This document shows positions 45,018 through 58,051 of a DNA stretch of 64,000 bases, in pieces. Each line of letters starts with the position of its first letter. Position 1 is the first letter of the stretch. The notes beneath the pieces were generated by a model that was not told where the DNA came from, did not search any database, and saw only the letters and a list, made by a program, of their open reading frames with translations. This DNA comes from Turnera subulata (Eukaryota; Streptophyta; Magnoliopsida; Malpighiales; Passifloraceae): positions 1 to 64,000 of the forward strand of contig JAKUCV010006869.1 in NCBI GenBank assembly GCA_028386065.3, given 5' to 3'. Made by a program: the position numbers and the translations under genes.

Positions 45018-46527
45018 TGTTAGTAATATGCCCAAAAGCCAATCAATGGATGATTGTATAAGTCATGTATATGCATTGAGGTTATTCCAATAAATATGAT
45101 TATGAGATAATCGCTTGCACATATTTATAACCTTAGAATACTTTGTATTCTTAAAATGTCCCTAGTCGATTATTATTATGGATGGGTTGTAATAATAAAT
45201 TAAGACTAGCGTATACTGAGAATTATATGAGATATGAATTCTACATACGGGTACAAGTTATAGAACTTGTGGACTGGACCGACCCACATAAGAACCCTAC
45301 ATGGAACATTATATGATTGTCATTAGTGGTTCTTATATGTATTGTCCTTAGACCTGAGATCATCAAGGTTCCCAATATGTAAGTCATATACTTTGATATT
45401 ATTCCTAGTCATCCGTAACTGGGTGGACTTAAGGGTAATCATTGGGTATATGATAAATGTGTAGTGGGTTTTGATTGATCAAGATGGGATTCGTCCGACC
45501 CATATAATGGGTATATTATCAGATGGGCCTCTTGATAGAGTTGAACTGTTAAATGCATGGCCATGCTCGGATTATATGATATGGTGATATCATCAGTATC
45601 TGTTTTACACAGTTAACTCGAGGATCAAGAAACCGAGATTGAACATATGCGAGATTGACATATTCCATGTCTCATGTTTAATCTTGATAATGGGACGAAG
45701 GGACGATGACATGTTTCCGAGGCATATTGAATCAGTACTGATCTTGTCGTTCAGGTAGCAATGATGTGTTATTAGACGCCGCTCTTTGCTAATAATTGTA
45801 AAATGTGATTTTACAATTATTGTCGAACGTTACAAGTGCCTACAGGGTCACACACATAGAATCGTTGATTCGAGCAGGTGGTTGAACCATGGTTGGACCA
45901 TGGTTCGACCGGGTATGGTTGGACCGTGGTTGGACCAGGGTCGTTTTGGGCTGGTTTGGTTCAGTTGTTGACAGAATTATTGGACCAAATTAGTGTTGTG
46001 ATGAGTGTTTGTACATTAGTGGAGACATGGTTATGTGGAGACATAATCATAAAAGATAATGGGCCATTATGTTGGCCATTATCCCATTGTCTCTTAGCAC
46101 TAATTAGGGGTAGAGTAATCAAATTACTCTTGAACCTTCTCACTCTCTCTTGCATTTTAAATTCTGAGTTTTTCAGAGCAAGAAACACACACACATCTTC
46201 CTCTCTTCTTTGTGAAAGAAAGAGATACCATAAACACCACAAATAGCTCCCGGAAATTCGTAGCTAGCACCACGGTTCGGGAGTGCTCGGGAGTTGGAGA
46301 TCGTGAGACGATTCCGGCCTATGATTGACGGTTCGTATGGATACTGTAGAGGAGCAGGATATTCTTCCGGGTCTAGATGATTCGGTTCTTCAGTTAGGTG
46401 AAAGATCCTAACCGTTTCAGGTATGTTCATTTTGTTTTTCGATTTAGTTGCTTCACTTGGATCCTCCAAGGTTTCCGGGTTTTTCCGCTGCACTTGATTG
46501 TCAAGTTTGCATGCCTGGATACTTACA
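45018..46527 (+). mobile_element. Copia element E 5' LTR
   Basis: 1510 bp, TGTTAGTAATATGCCC to GGATACTTACA. Flanked on the left by CCCTC, repeated after the 3' LTR. Near 45880-45950 it has irregular GGTTGGACCATGG-type repeats that are expanded in the 3' LTR. Confidence 0.93.
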
Positions 46528-46528
46528 G

Positions 46529-46544
46529 TGGTAGCGGAGCCTCT
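46529..46544 (+). promoter_or_regulatory. Primer binding site of copia element E
   Basis: TGGTAGCGGAGCCTCT starts two bases after the LTR. It shares TGGTAGCGGAGC with the gypsy elements. Confidence 0.65.
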
Positions 46545-46816
46545 TGTGAAGCTCTAAACCGAATTGTTATGCATATGTGATATGTTCATCTTAATGTATA
46601 TGTGATATGCTGAATTCATTTGTATATGTGATATGCTAAATGATTTTTGTACATGTTGATGTTGTGTTTTTGTTAAAAATGTTTTGATAACAAGCACTTG
46701 ATTGGTATGAGATATCAACCAAGATGTTCATGGCAGTAAGTCGAAGAGTTCGACTAGGAAAAATCGAGTGTCGGTTTGTGTATAGAACAATTCTCGTTCT
46801 AGTACAGCTAGGCCAT

Positions 46817-47560
46817 AACATCGATGTTGGTGAGACCAACATCGATGTTGGCATAAAGTTTAGCCTTGGCAGAACCTTCATAACATCGATGTTGTGTGAC
46901 AAACATCGATGTTCTGATGAAGTTTAGCCACGGCCGAATCTTCACAACATCGATGTCGTGTGACCAACATCGATGTTCTCATGCAAAACACTCAACAACA
47001 TCGATGTTAAGAGTTAGAACATTGATGTTATTTGAGCTCGGCCAAATTGGTTTGAAGTTCCAGAACTCTCATAACATCAATGTTCAAGTTGCCAACATCG
47101 ATGTTATTGAGTTCCAGAAGTTCAAACATCGATGTTTAAGTGTTAACATCGATGTTCTATGCACTCGGCAACCTCAAACATCGATGTTTGATTGTCAACA
47201 TCGATGTTCTGAGGGTTCGGCAACCTCCAACATCGATTTTCTGTGGATTCGCAAACTTCAAACATCGATGTTTAAGGGTTAAACATCGATGTTCTAGAAT
47301 CCAGTGACTTCAACAGCGAATTCGGGGCAGAAGGAGGCCGAATTGGTGTCTGGCCTGAACGGAAAAGTTGTAGAACTACTTCTTAGCTTTCCAGGAACAC
47401 CAAGATTGCACCAAACTGAGCTCTACAGCTCTGGATATGGCCAAAATACTGAGTGCTGCCAAGTAGTTGGGAGAATCAGATTCTCAAAACATCGATGTTC
47501 AAGTTAGACATCGATGTTCACATGTATTTTTGGTTTCCAAATTTACAAAACATCAATGTA
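46817..47560. repeat. Array of AACATCGATGTT palindromes in copia leader
   Basis: About 20 exact or one- to two-mismatch copies of the 12-base palindrome occur in the untranslated leader between PBS and gag. Most come in pairs whose members start 20-21 bases apart (for example 46817/46838, 46882/46902, 46997/47018, 47125/47145, 47177/47197). Pairs repeat every 50-76 bases. The spacers differ, so this is not a simple tandem repeat. Function unknown; the regular spacing suggests protein binding or RNA stems. Confidence 0.9.
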
Positions 47561-48080
47561 TGAATTGTTGATTATATGCATATGATGTATGAACATATGT
47601 TGATATAAATATTAAGTTCTTTGTTGCCTTCCATGATAAGCACTCATCAAGGTTAAGATCAACATTAGGTAGGTTTTGCCAAAGCAAGGTGCCTATGTTT
47701 ATCCTAGCAAGGTGCGACTGGATAATTGTAATATCTGAACTGCTTATTGTGGGTTTGGACTTAACTAGGTTATCTTAATAGGATTAAGGACTTAGAGGCA
47801 AGGAGTTGAGTAATGTCTATGAGATAGACAAGAACAAGTGTTGTTCGCTCAACTATCCAAGAGTTACATGAGATGTAATTGACAAGAGTTGTCTACCTAA
47901 ATAGCTATGATGTAGGCGATCAGCCAAAGCTGACTTATATTGTAGTGAAATATGGATCTTGGCCTACTCATGATTATTTTGTTTTCATAGTAGGAGCATC
48001 ATTTAATAGAATTCCTTGTTAAATGATATATGTATACATGACTCTTATTTGTGTGAGTTGATCTTTGTTGTAGAGCTACC

Positions 48081-49779
48081 ATGGCACAAAACACAGGTAC
48101 ACTATCATTGGGATCGGTCCTTGAGAAGGAAAAGCTGAATGGGAATAATTTCCTAAAGTGGTATCGTAATTTGAGGATTGTCCTCAAACAAGAAAAGAAG
48201 CTGTATGTCCTTGAAGGGCCTGTTCCGATTGAACCGGCGCCTAATGCTCCTAGGGCAGAAAGGGATGCTTACAAGAAGCATCTTGATGATGCATTGGATG
48301 TCGCATGTCTTATGCTAATAGCCATGTAATCTGGGCTTCAGAAGCAACATGAGAACATGGGGGCGTTCGATATGATCGAACACCTAAAGATGCTCTTTGA
48401 TGAGCAAGCAAGACATGAGAGGTATGAGACCTCTAAGGCATTGTTCCAATGTAGGATGGCAGAGTCATCACCCGTGAGACCTCATGTGCTCAAAATGATT
48501 GGTTACATTGAGAGCCTTGAGGGTCTTGGTTTTCTTTTACAAAAGGAGTTGGCGGTTGATTTAGTCCTGCAATTGTTGCCGGACAGTTACAGCCAATTTA
48601 TCATGAACTTCAATATGAATCATCTTGACAAATCGTTGTCTGAGTTGCTTAACATGTTGGGAACAGCTGAGCAACAAATGAGGGCAAACAAATCCAACAT
48701 TTTGATGATTGGAAAAGGCAAAGGAAAGGGTAAAGCAAAGTTCAACAAGAAGAAGAAATGTGCCAAAAAGTTTGGTGCCTGTGCATCTTCTTGTGACCAC
48801 GTGCTGAAACCCAAGGGTGGTATTGCAAAGGAAGGACATTGTTTCCATTGCAACAAACCGGGCCATTGGAAGCACAACTGCCCTGTTTACCTTGAAGAGG
48901 TAAAGAAGAAGAAGGGAAGTGAGACTTCCACTTCAGGTATTTTCGTTATAGAAGCTAATATCTCTATCTCTGCATCATGGGTATTAGATATCGGATGTGG
49001 TTCTCACATTTGTGTAAATGTGCAGGAACTAAGAAAGAGTAGGAGATTGGCAAAGGGTGAGATAGACCTACGCGTTGAAAATGGAGCAAGGGTTGCTGCA
49101 TTAGCCGTAGGGACTTATTATCTATCTTTACCGAGTGGTTTGGTTTTGGAACTTAATGATTGCTATTATGTACCTATTATAAGCAGGAATTTGATTTCTG
49201 TTTCTTGTCTGGACAAGAAAGGCTTTTCATTTGTAATAAAGAACAAATGTTGTTCTATTTATTTCAATGATATTTATTATGGTGGTGCATATTTGAGCAA
49301 TGGTTTGTATGTTCTGAACCTAGAAACGCCAATCTATAACGTTAATACGAAGAAGGTTAGAATGAACGATTCTAATGAAACCTACCTTTGGCATTGTCGT
49401 TTGGGCCATATAAACGAGACTCGTATTGCTAAACTCCATAAAGATGGAATTCTAGACTCATTTGATTTTGAATCGTATGAGATATGTGAGTCATGTTTAT
49501 TAGGCAAAATGACAAAGGCTCCTTTTGCCGGTAAAGGTGAGAGAGCTTCGGACTTGTTAGGTCTAATACATTCTGATGTATGCGGACCTATGTCTACACA
49601 GGCTAGAGGTGATTTTCAATACTTCATTACATTTACTGATGATTACAGTAGATATGGCTATGTGTATCTTATGAGACACAAGTCAGAATCCTTTGAAAAG
49701 TTCAAAGAGTTCAAGAATGAAGTACAGAATCAACTCGGTAAAAGTATTAAAATCGATCTGATCGAGGAGGTGAATACTT
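48081..49779 (+). pseudogene. Copia E gag, protease and integrase N-part, inactivated
   Basis: The frame opens MAQNTGTLSLGSVLEKEKL. It has the copia Gag core (KWYRNLRIVL, LLPDSYSQFIMNF) and a CCHC zinc knuckle (CFHCNKPGHWKHNC). The protease motif is altered to LDIGCGSHIC where D-T/S-G is expected. Then come the integrase zinc domain (HCRLGHINETR ... CESCLLGKM) and core start (HSDVCGPM, FTDDYSRYGYVYL). An in-frame TAA at 48327 interrupts gag, and a frameshift near 49760 breaks the frame just before the second catalytic Asp. Confidence 0.9.
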
Positions 49780-51120
49780 AAGCCGAGAATTTCTTGATCA
49801 TCTAAAGGATTGTGGTATAGTATCACAACTTACTCCACCAGGAACACCTCAATGGAATGGTGTGTCCGAAAGGAGGAACAAAACTTTGTTAGACATGGTT
49901 CGTTCTATGATGAGTGAAGCTGACCTTCCTTCTTCATTTTGGGGACATGCATTATTGAGTGCTGCATTTACACTTAACCATGTTCCATCGAAATCGGTTG
50001 AAAAGACACCATATGAGATATGGACCGGGAAGCGTCCCAATTTGTCTTTTATGAGGATTTAGGGTTGTGAGGCTTACGTGAGACGTGGAGCATCAGATAA
50101 ACTCGGCCCTAAATCCGACAAGTGCCTCTTTGTAGGATACCCTAAGGAAACTAAAGGGTATTATTTCTACAATCCCACCGAGAACAAAGTGTTTGTTGCT
50201 CGGACTGCTATTTTTCTAGAAAGAGAATTTATTTCTAGAAGAATCAGTGGGAGGAAAATAGAACTCGAAGAAGTTCGAGATGATGAGGCAAAGATGGAAC
50301 AAGGACAGGAACCACAAGGTGTTGTGGATGAGAATCCTGTTCCTGTAACACATGGACCGCGTAGGTCAGATAGGACTCGGTACGAGCCTGAGAGATATGG
50401 ATTTCTCATGACTCATACTGGAGACGTGATGCTTATAGATGAGGATGAGCCCACTTCCTATCAGCAGGCCATTACGGGTCCGGACTCTAAGAAGTGGCTA
50501 GATGCCATGAATTCGGAAATAGAATCCATGTACGAAAACAAGGTATGGACCTTGGTTGATCCACCCGAAGAGGTAAAACCCATAGGGTGCAAATGGATCT
50601 TTAAAAAAAAGACCGACATGGATGGTAATATGATTACCTATAAAGGGCGATTGGTCGCGAAAGGTTTCAAACAAGTTCATGGTATTGACTATGATGAAAC
50701 TTTCTCACCAGTTGCCAAGGTTAAATCCATTCGGATTCTATTGGCTATAGTAGCATACCATGATTATGAGATATGTCAAATGGATGTCAAAACCGCTTTC
50801 CTTAATGGAAATCTTCAAGAGGATGTGTACATCACACAACCTGAAGGTTTTGTCGATCCAGAGAATGCTAATATGGTACGCAAGTTGCAAAGATCCATTT
50901 ATGGGTTGAAGCAAGCTTCTAGGAGTTGGAATCTTCGTTTTAATGAAATAATCAAAGAGTTTGGTTTCATTAAGAATGAAGATGAACCATGTGTTTATAA
51001 GAAGGTTAGTGGGAGCACTGTTGTTTTCTTGTTGTTGTATGTTGACGACATTCTACTCATTGGGAATGACATTCCGACACCTCAGTCTGTAAAGGCTTGG
51101 TTAGGAAAAATTTCTCGATG
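49780..51120 (+). pseudogene. Copia E integrase C-part and reverse transcriptase
   Basis: It continues the polyprotein after the frameshift: EYLSREFLDH, PPGTPQWNGVSERRNKTLLD (the catalytic Glu is in SER), a TAG at 50060 replacing the Trp before GCEAYV, then the copia RT with KWIFKKKTDMDG, RLVAKGFKQ, MDVKTAFLNGNLQEDVY and an intact YVDDILLIG active site. Another frameshift lies near 51108. Confidence 0.9.
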
Positions 51121-51816
51121 AAGGACTTAGGAGAAGCTGCCTAAGTGTTAGGTATAAAGATCTATAGAGATAGATTCAAAATGCTTCTCGGGCTAAGTCA
51201 GAGTACATATATTGACAAGGTGCAAAAGAGGTTTAGCATGCAAAATTTCAAGAAAGGATTCTTGCTCTTGTCACATGGCATATTTCTCTCAAAGAATAAA
51301 TGTCCTAGTACAACTAAGGAGAGAGAGTGGATAAGTAAGATTCCTTATGCTTCTGCAATAGGATCTATCATGTATGCCATGCCATGTACTTGACCGGACG
51401 TCGCTTATGCTTTGAGTGTCACAAGCAGATATCAATCTGATCCTGGTGAGAGTCACTAGATAGCGGTTAAGAACATCCTTAAGTACTTGAGAAGGACTAA
51501 GGATGCATTCCTTGTGTATGGAAGCGTTGATGAGCTTGTTGTAAAGGGTTACACAGATGCTAGCTTCCAAAAAAACAGGGATGACTTTAGATCGCAATCA
51601 GGTTATGTGTTTTGTCTTGGAGATGGTGTTGTGAGCTGGAAGAGTTCTAAGCAAGAAACAGTTGCCAATTCTACAACTGAGGCTGTACAAAGTTCCTTCT
51701 GAGAACTTTGTAGCAGATCCTTTGGCAGAGCCTTTCACATAGCGGAAGCATGATGGTCATGCAACATCCATTGGTATTAGAAACATGGATGATTGGCTTT
51801 AGTGCAAGTGGGAGAT
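51121..51816 (+). pseudogene. Copia E RT end and truncated RNase H; PPT
   Basis: Remnants of RT and connection (SMKDLGEAA, ASAIGSIMYAM) have stops at 51142, 51391 and 51457. The RNase H start (GYTDASFQKNRDDFRSQSGY, WKSSKQ) is followed by a deletion after STTEA, so the second half of RNase H is mostly gone. The PPT AAGTGGGAGA at 51806-51815 directly precedes the 3' LTR. Confidence 0.88.
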
Positions 51817-53334
51817 TGTTATTAATATGCCCAAAAGCCAATCAATGGATGATTGTATGAGTCATGTATATGCATTGAGGTTATTCCAATAAATATGATT
51901 ATGAGATAATCGCTTGCACATATTTATAACCCTAGAATACTTTGTATTCTTAAAATGTCCCTAGTCGATTATTATTATGGATGGGTTGTAATAATAAATT
52001 AAGACTAGCGTATGTTGAGAATTATATGAGATATGAATTCTACATACGGGTACAAGTTATAGAACTTGTGGACTGGACCGACCCACATAAGAACCCTACA
52101 TGGAACGTTGTATGATTGTCATTAGTGGTTCTTATATGTATTATCCTTAGACCTGAGATCATCAAGGTTCCCAACATGTAAGTCATATACTTTGATATTA
52201 TTCCTAGTCATCCGTAACTGGGTGGACCTAAGGGTAATCATTGGGTATATGATAAATGTGTGGTGGTTTTTGATTGATCAAGATGGGATTCGTCCGACCC
52301 ATATAACGGGTATATTATCTGATGGGCTTCTTCATAGAGTTGAATTGTTAAATGCATGGCCATGCTCGGATTATATGATATGGTGATATCATCATCCGTT
52401 TTACACGGTTAACTTGAGGATCAAGAAACCGAGATTGAACATATGCGAGATTGACATATTCCATGTCTCGTGTTTAATCTTGATAATGGGACGAAGGGAC
52501 GATGACATGTTTCCGAGGCATATTGAATCAATACTGATCTTGTCGTTCGGGTAGCAATGATGTGTTGCTAGACGCCGCTCTTTGCTTATAATTGTAAAAT
52601 GAGATTTTATAATTATTGCCGAACGTTACAAGTGCCTACATGGACACACACTTAGAATCGTTGATTCGAGCAAGTGGTTGAACCGTGGTTGGACTATGGT
52701 TTGACCGGGTGTGGTTGGACCACAGTTGGACCGTGGTTGGACCAGGGTCGTTTTGGGCTGGTTTGGTTCAGTTGTTGACATAATTATTGGACCAAATTAG
52801 TGTTGTGATGAGTGTTTGTACATTAGTGGAGACATGGTTATGTGGAGACATAATCATAAAAGATAATGGGTCATTATGTTGGCCATTATCCTATTGTCTC
52901 TTAGCACTAATTGGGGGTAGAGTAATCAGATTACTCTTGAACCTTCTCACTCTCTCTTGCATTCCGAATTCTGAGTTTTTCAGAGCAAGAAACACACACA
53001 CATCTTCCTCTCTTCTTTGTGAAAGAAAGAGATACCATAAACACCACATATAGCTCCCGGAAATTCGTAGCTAACACCACGGTTCGGGAGTGCTCGGGGG
53101 TTGGAGATCGTGAGACGATTCCGGCCTATGATTGACAGTTCGTGTGGATACCGTAGAGGAGCAGGATATTCTTCCGGGTCTAGCTGATTCGGTTCTTCAG
53201 TTAGGTGAAAGATCCTAACCGTTTCAGGTATGTTCATTTTGTTGTTCGATTTAGTTGCTTCACTTGGATCCTCCAAGGTTTCAGGGTTTTTCCGCTGCAC
53301 TTGATTGTCAAGTTTGCTTGCCCGGATACTTACA
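51817..53334 (+). mobile_element. Copia element E 3' LTR
   Basis: 1518 bp, TGTTATTAATATGCCC to GGATACTTACA, followed by target duplication CCCTC (53335-53339). It differs from the 5' LTR by scattered substitutions and an extra GGTTGGACC unit near 52710. Confidence 0.93.
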
Positions 53335-53339
53335 CCCTC

Positions 53340-55013
53340 TTCCAGAATCTGGCTACGTCGGTCTCCGACTTTGGGTACACAAAGCCATTTTCCAATCATC
53401 AATGCCCCATCTTCTGCTATACAGAACTTATCTTCTTTGCCACTACGTACTCCTTCTTTTAGCTTGACAAGGTCTGAATCTCCATCTTGTAATTCCACAA
53501 TCCACCCTCTCAGATTGAACTTGACATTCATGTATGATATCAAGGCTCCTATATCATCAATTGTCAGGTCAGCTCCCAACTTCCTTAACTCGATAAGTGC
53601 GGACATCGAGTAAGTAGTGGAGGCTTCGTCCGGCTGTCTCCGACTCAAGGCATCGGCTACTACATTGGCCTTTCCAGGGTGGTACTCGATTGTACAATCA
53701 TAGTCATTCAATAGCTCAACCCAACGTCTTTGTCGTAAGTTGAGCTCTTTCTGAGTCATGATGTACTTGAGACTTTTGTGGTCGGAAAAGATCCGATACT
53801 TCTCTCCAAACAGGTAGTGTCTCCAAATCTTCAACGCTAGAATCACAGCTGCCATCTCCAGATCATATGTCGGGTAATTCTTTTCATGAGGCCTTAATTG
53901 CCTAGAGGAATATGCAATCACCCAACCTTCTTGCATAAGCACAGCTCCTAATCGATGACCAAAAGCATCACAGAACAACACGTACTCTAGTTCTGGCTTG
54001 GGTACTGCTAATACTGGTGCTGTAGTTAGCTTCTTTTTTAACTCCTCGAAACTCTTTTGACATTGTGGACTCCAAGTGAAGGGTTGTTCTTCCCTTAACA
54101 GCTTCGTCATGGGACTGGCTATCAAGGAAAAACCTTCAATGAACCTCCGATAGTATCCTGCAAGGCCAAGAAAACTTCTGACTTCGGACACATTCTTAGG
54201 AGGCTCCCACTCCAGAACAACTTTAACTTTGGCGGGATCTACCTTAATCCCATCTCCTCCTACTATATGTCTGAGGAACGAGACTTCTCCTAGCCAGAAT
54301 TCACACTTGCTGAACTTGGCATATAATTTCTTCTCCCGTAGCATTTGAAGAACTATCCTCAGGTGCTCCTCATGTTCCTTTTTGTCCTTCGAGTAGATAA
54401 GGATGTCATAGATGAAAACTACAACAAACTTGTCAAGGAATTCTTTCAAGACCAAGTGCATCAAGCACATAAACACTGCTGGTGCATTGGTTAACCCGAA
54501 GGGTACCACTGTGAACTCGAAGTGGCCGTATCGAGTGCGGAATGCAGTCTTTGGTATGTCCTTTTTCGCAATCTTAATCTGATGGTAACCTGATCGAAGA
54601 TCGATCTTGGAAAACACCGTAGCTCCCTGTAGCTGGTCGAAGAGATCATCAATCCTTGGCAAGGGATACTTGTTCTTTATTGTCACCTTGTTCAGTTGTC
54701 GATAATCCACACACATCCGCATGCTACCATCTTTCTTCTTTACGAACAACACCGGTGCACCCCAAGGTGAGGTACTAGGTCTAATGAAACCCTTCTCAAG
54801 TAGGTCATCCAACTGTTTCTTCAGCTCATGTAGTTCTGTTGGTGCCATCCGGTAAGGTGCCATAGAGATGGGAGTAACTCCATGTACTAGGTCGATAGTG
54901 TACTCCACCTCTCTTTCGGGAGGCAATCCCGGTAGATCTTCTGGAAATACATCGGGAAGGCATTCAGACCATTTTTCTTCATTCCAAAATCTTGAGTAGC
55001 AGAGATACTGCAT
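53340..55013 (-). pseudogene. RT, RNase H and integrase N-part of element D
   Basis: On the minus strand the frame is open from 55013 to the copia insertion. RT blocks match C ([44 protein letters not shown]), but the F-x-DD box reads FIYDIL: the first catalytic aspartate is lost, a different lesion from C. RNase H ([42 protein letters not shown]) and the integrase start (SQILEEG) follow. The reading frame then enters the copia LTR by chance for 120 more codons. RT lineage is Tekay/Del-like. Confidence 0.9.
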
Positions 55014-55450
55014 ATGGTCGTAGCTCTCCTTATGCCAGTCAAGAGAATCGGTCGATCTCCGGTGGATGTCAGTGTCACTTGCTTAGCTCGGCAATCCACC
55101 ATTGCTCGATACTTCGACAACCAATCCATGCCCAAGATTATATCAAAACCTCCCATATTCATGACAATAAGTTGGGCAGGAAAGGTTTCTTTGCCGTATA
55201 CTAAAGGTATGTCCTTACACACACGGTCTAACCTTACTATAATGCCTGCAGGTAATCTAACCCTCACCGGATGTTCTAGCTTCTTATTCTCATAGTTATG
55301 TTGCATGGCATAGTTCTGAGCTATGAAAGAATGTGTAGCTCCAGGATCTACTAAAGTATGTGCAACATTATCATAAACTGTAAAGGTACCTGTAATCACT
55401 TGGGCAGCATCAGGATCATCCTCTACAGTGATCACAAAGGCTCTGGGGAC
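54990..55450 (-). pseudogene. Protease region of element D
   Basis: The minus-strand frame has ITVEDDPDAAQVITGTF, the active site DPGATHSFI and LGMDWLSKY. A frameshift near 54990-55010 separates it from RT, which continues in another frame. Confidence 0.82.
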
Positions 55451-56601
55451 TGCTACACTCTGATTGGCGGCAGATTGTGTCCGTGCAGAAGAGTTTCCTC
55501 ATCCACGGCCTTGTCCGGAACCTCCAGGTCCACTCGGTACACTTACTACCGAGGCTGGAACGGTCTGTGTTGGGGTTGGATTCCCAACCCTCCCAAGCTT
55601 CGGGCATGCAAAATGGTAGTGCCCCAACTCGTTGTATTCAAAACATCTAATCGTGGACAAAGGAGCTCTAGTACAATTATCACCAGAGGTGGTTCCGCTG
55701 GTTCCGGTCCATCCCCGGTAGAAGCTCTGCAGTTGTTGTTCCACCCACGTCCATATGACGCTGACGAGTTCTGGCCTCGTCCGACTATTGGTGCACTGGC
55801 GGTCCTCTTGTTCTGGTTCATAGGAACCATTGTGGTTGCCCTCTTCCGGGCTTCTCGACGTACTGCCTGTTGGTCTAACCACGTTCCTTCGGCCTTCTGG
55901 GCATCTTTCACCATAGCCTGGTATCCAAAATACTCCTTACACCCCATAATTGCTCTGATGTCGGGATGTAGTCCTCTCCAGAAATGCTGACACTTGGCTT
56001 CCATGGTAGCTACAAGCTTTTCTGCGTACATGGATAGACGGTTAAACTTCTCCTCATATTCTGTCACGGTCATGTTGTTCTGTCGCAGCTCCAGAAACTC
56101 ACACTACATGCGCTCTCGGAACTGGTCAGTGATGTACTTATCTCTGAACATCTCCGTGAATTCCGCCCATGGCATCACTACGGGCTTTGGCATGTCCCGT
56201 GTGACGAATTCCCACCAGTCGGTAGCTGTCTCCCTAAAGAGGGATGCGACGCAGTTCGTCCAACGAACATCTGTGCATCTCAGTTTGTACATAACCCTGG
56301 TGGTCTGGCGCAACCACTCATCTGCAACACGAGAGTCTGTTGCTCCCGAGAAGTTTTCAGCTCCAAGTTTGGTTAACTTGGTGTAGACCGGATCATCGAT
56401 CGGTCCCTCATTGCGGACGGTTTGGTTGTAGAGAATTTTTGTCATCATCTGCATCATCTCCATAGGTAGCGCAGGTGGCATCCCCTGTGCTCTACCATAC
56501 GCTGGTTACCCACCTCCAGCTTGAGGCGGTTGGTCAACCGACACTTGGTCTCCATCCAAGTGCATCTGTTTAGCAGGCTGATGTCCCTCAACCGGATCCA
56601 T
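55451..56601 (-). pseudogene. gag of element D, inactivated
   Basis: It starts MDPVEGHQPAKQ at 56601. It has the gag core (PVYTKLTKLGAENFSG, ADEWLRQTTRVM, TDWWEFVTRDM) and the linker with NQNKRTAS. Stops occur near 56506 and 56104, and a frameshift near 55690. The zinc knuckle reads CFEYNELGHYHFAC: the second Cys is replaced by Tyr, so it should not fold. Order and sequence parallel C gag. Confidence 0.85.
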
Positions 56602-56695
56602 GTCGCGATACCTATATGAAAATGCATGTAATATGTTAATCATGTGGAGCGAGCTATGCACAACAAACAGCACAACAATCATCAAAAGACCTACT

Positions 56696-56711
56696 GCCTG
56701 CTCCGCTACCA
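56696..56711 (-). promoter_or_regulatory. Primer binding site of element D
   Basis: TGGTAGCGGAGCAGGC on the minus strand, three bases from the LTR; same core as the other elements. Confidence 0.65.
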
Positions 56712-56714
56712 AAA

Positions 56715-57979
56715 TGAAACAACCTGACCCGTATTTACCATTAATCACGGTAAACACGTGGTCATATTATTATTACTGAGATAACATCCAGAATATACAA
56801 CAAAGTCAAATCCGAACACAAGGTAATATAGCAAACCACACACACGTAACCCGAATACGGGGACAATTATTACAAATAGCAGTCTCAACAGCAACCAACA
56901 ACAGAAGCAAGAGTCACACAACAGCAGCAGAAGACTTGAAAATAACAACAGCACACCACAAACGAAAGTTGCAACGAAGTTTGGATCCGGGTCTGACAGA
57001 GGGTACGCCGCAGCTTGCCTGGCACGTTCCTGTACTAAAAGCAAATCAACCTACGTGATCGAGTCACGTAGTGAGGGATGAGTCCGAAGTGCTCACCGGG
57101 TAAAATCCACAAGTAATAATTAATATACAAGCATCCATTATAACCAAGTTAACAAGAACAATTAATACAACACAGAGACATAACATTAACTTGAACCTAC
57201 GCACCCCGGTTATCTTTCCTAACAACTCACCTGTTAGACTAGTCCAAATTTTATTAACAAGGCCATTGTCACAAATTAAATGTTGGCCGTGCCTGGTAGC
57301 CAGGTTAGCTAACCCCTGGGTACTCCCCGTTAAACCATAACATCACAAATCACAAAGTATCACAATAACCGAGTCCCGCAGTCCTCCCTTCTATAAATCA
57401 AATCATAACACAATTCTCAAGATGACTACCATCTGGCCGTACCAACACTTAACTGTGACTATCTAACTGTCTAGGTGATACCATTATTATTACTCACTGT
57501 CATTTAATTTCTCATAACTTATCCGAGTAGGCACTCCGCCTCTCAACTCGTCTGAACAATCTTAATCACAACACTAGTACACCAGGTACTTATTTCATAC
57601 TCATTGCACAGCAATAACAACAAGAAAATCAAACAACACAGTACACATTCCAACAACCATTCACAGTCACAAAATCATTCACAACAAGGCACACACGACA
57701 AAACATGATCAAACCATAACTTAGTATAACGGGCTGAATATTAACAATTACTTGTCCTCACCTTAGTTGATAAATTCCTCGGGAATTCCGCCCTCGGGCT
57801 CCAAGTTCTCGTTCACGTTCTCTTCACCTAGATGTATTAACATACGATCACATAAATGCACACAAAATGATATGCATGTATAATTGTCTATTTTTCGTAA
57901 TTTTGTAGGACCAATATAACTTAGTTATTATTATTATTATTATTATTATTCTTGTATATTTAATATTTGGTACCGCAAG

Positions 57980-58051
<72 letters not shown>

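Noticed and set aside
46896..47282. 128-codon ORF across the palindrome array of copia E.
   Set aside because: Its residues (repeated NIDV/HRCS/TSM) are just the three-frame reading of AACATCGATGTT; no start context or family match.
46817..47560. CRISPR-like interpretation of the palindrome array.
   Set aside because: Plant nuclear DNA inside a retrotransposon leader; the repeat is a 12-base palindrome with uneven spacers and no cas genes.
52980..53334. C-terminal extension of the element D polyprotein.
   Set aside because: This part of the open frame lies in the inserted copia LTR; it is chance read-through.
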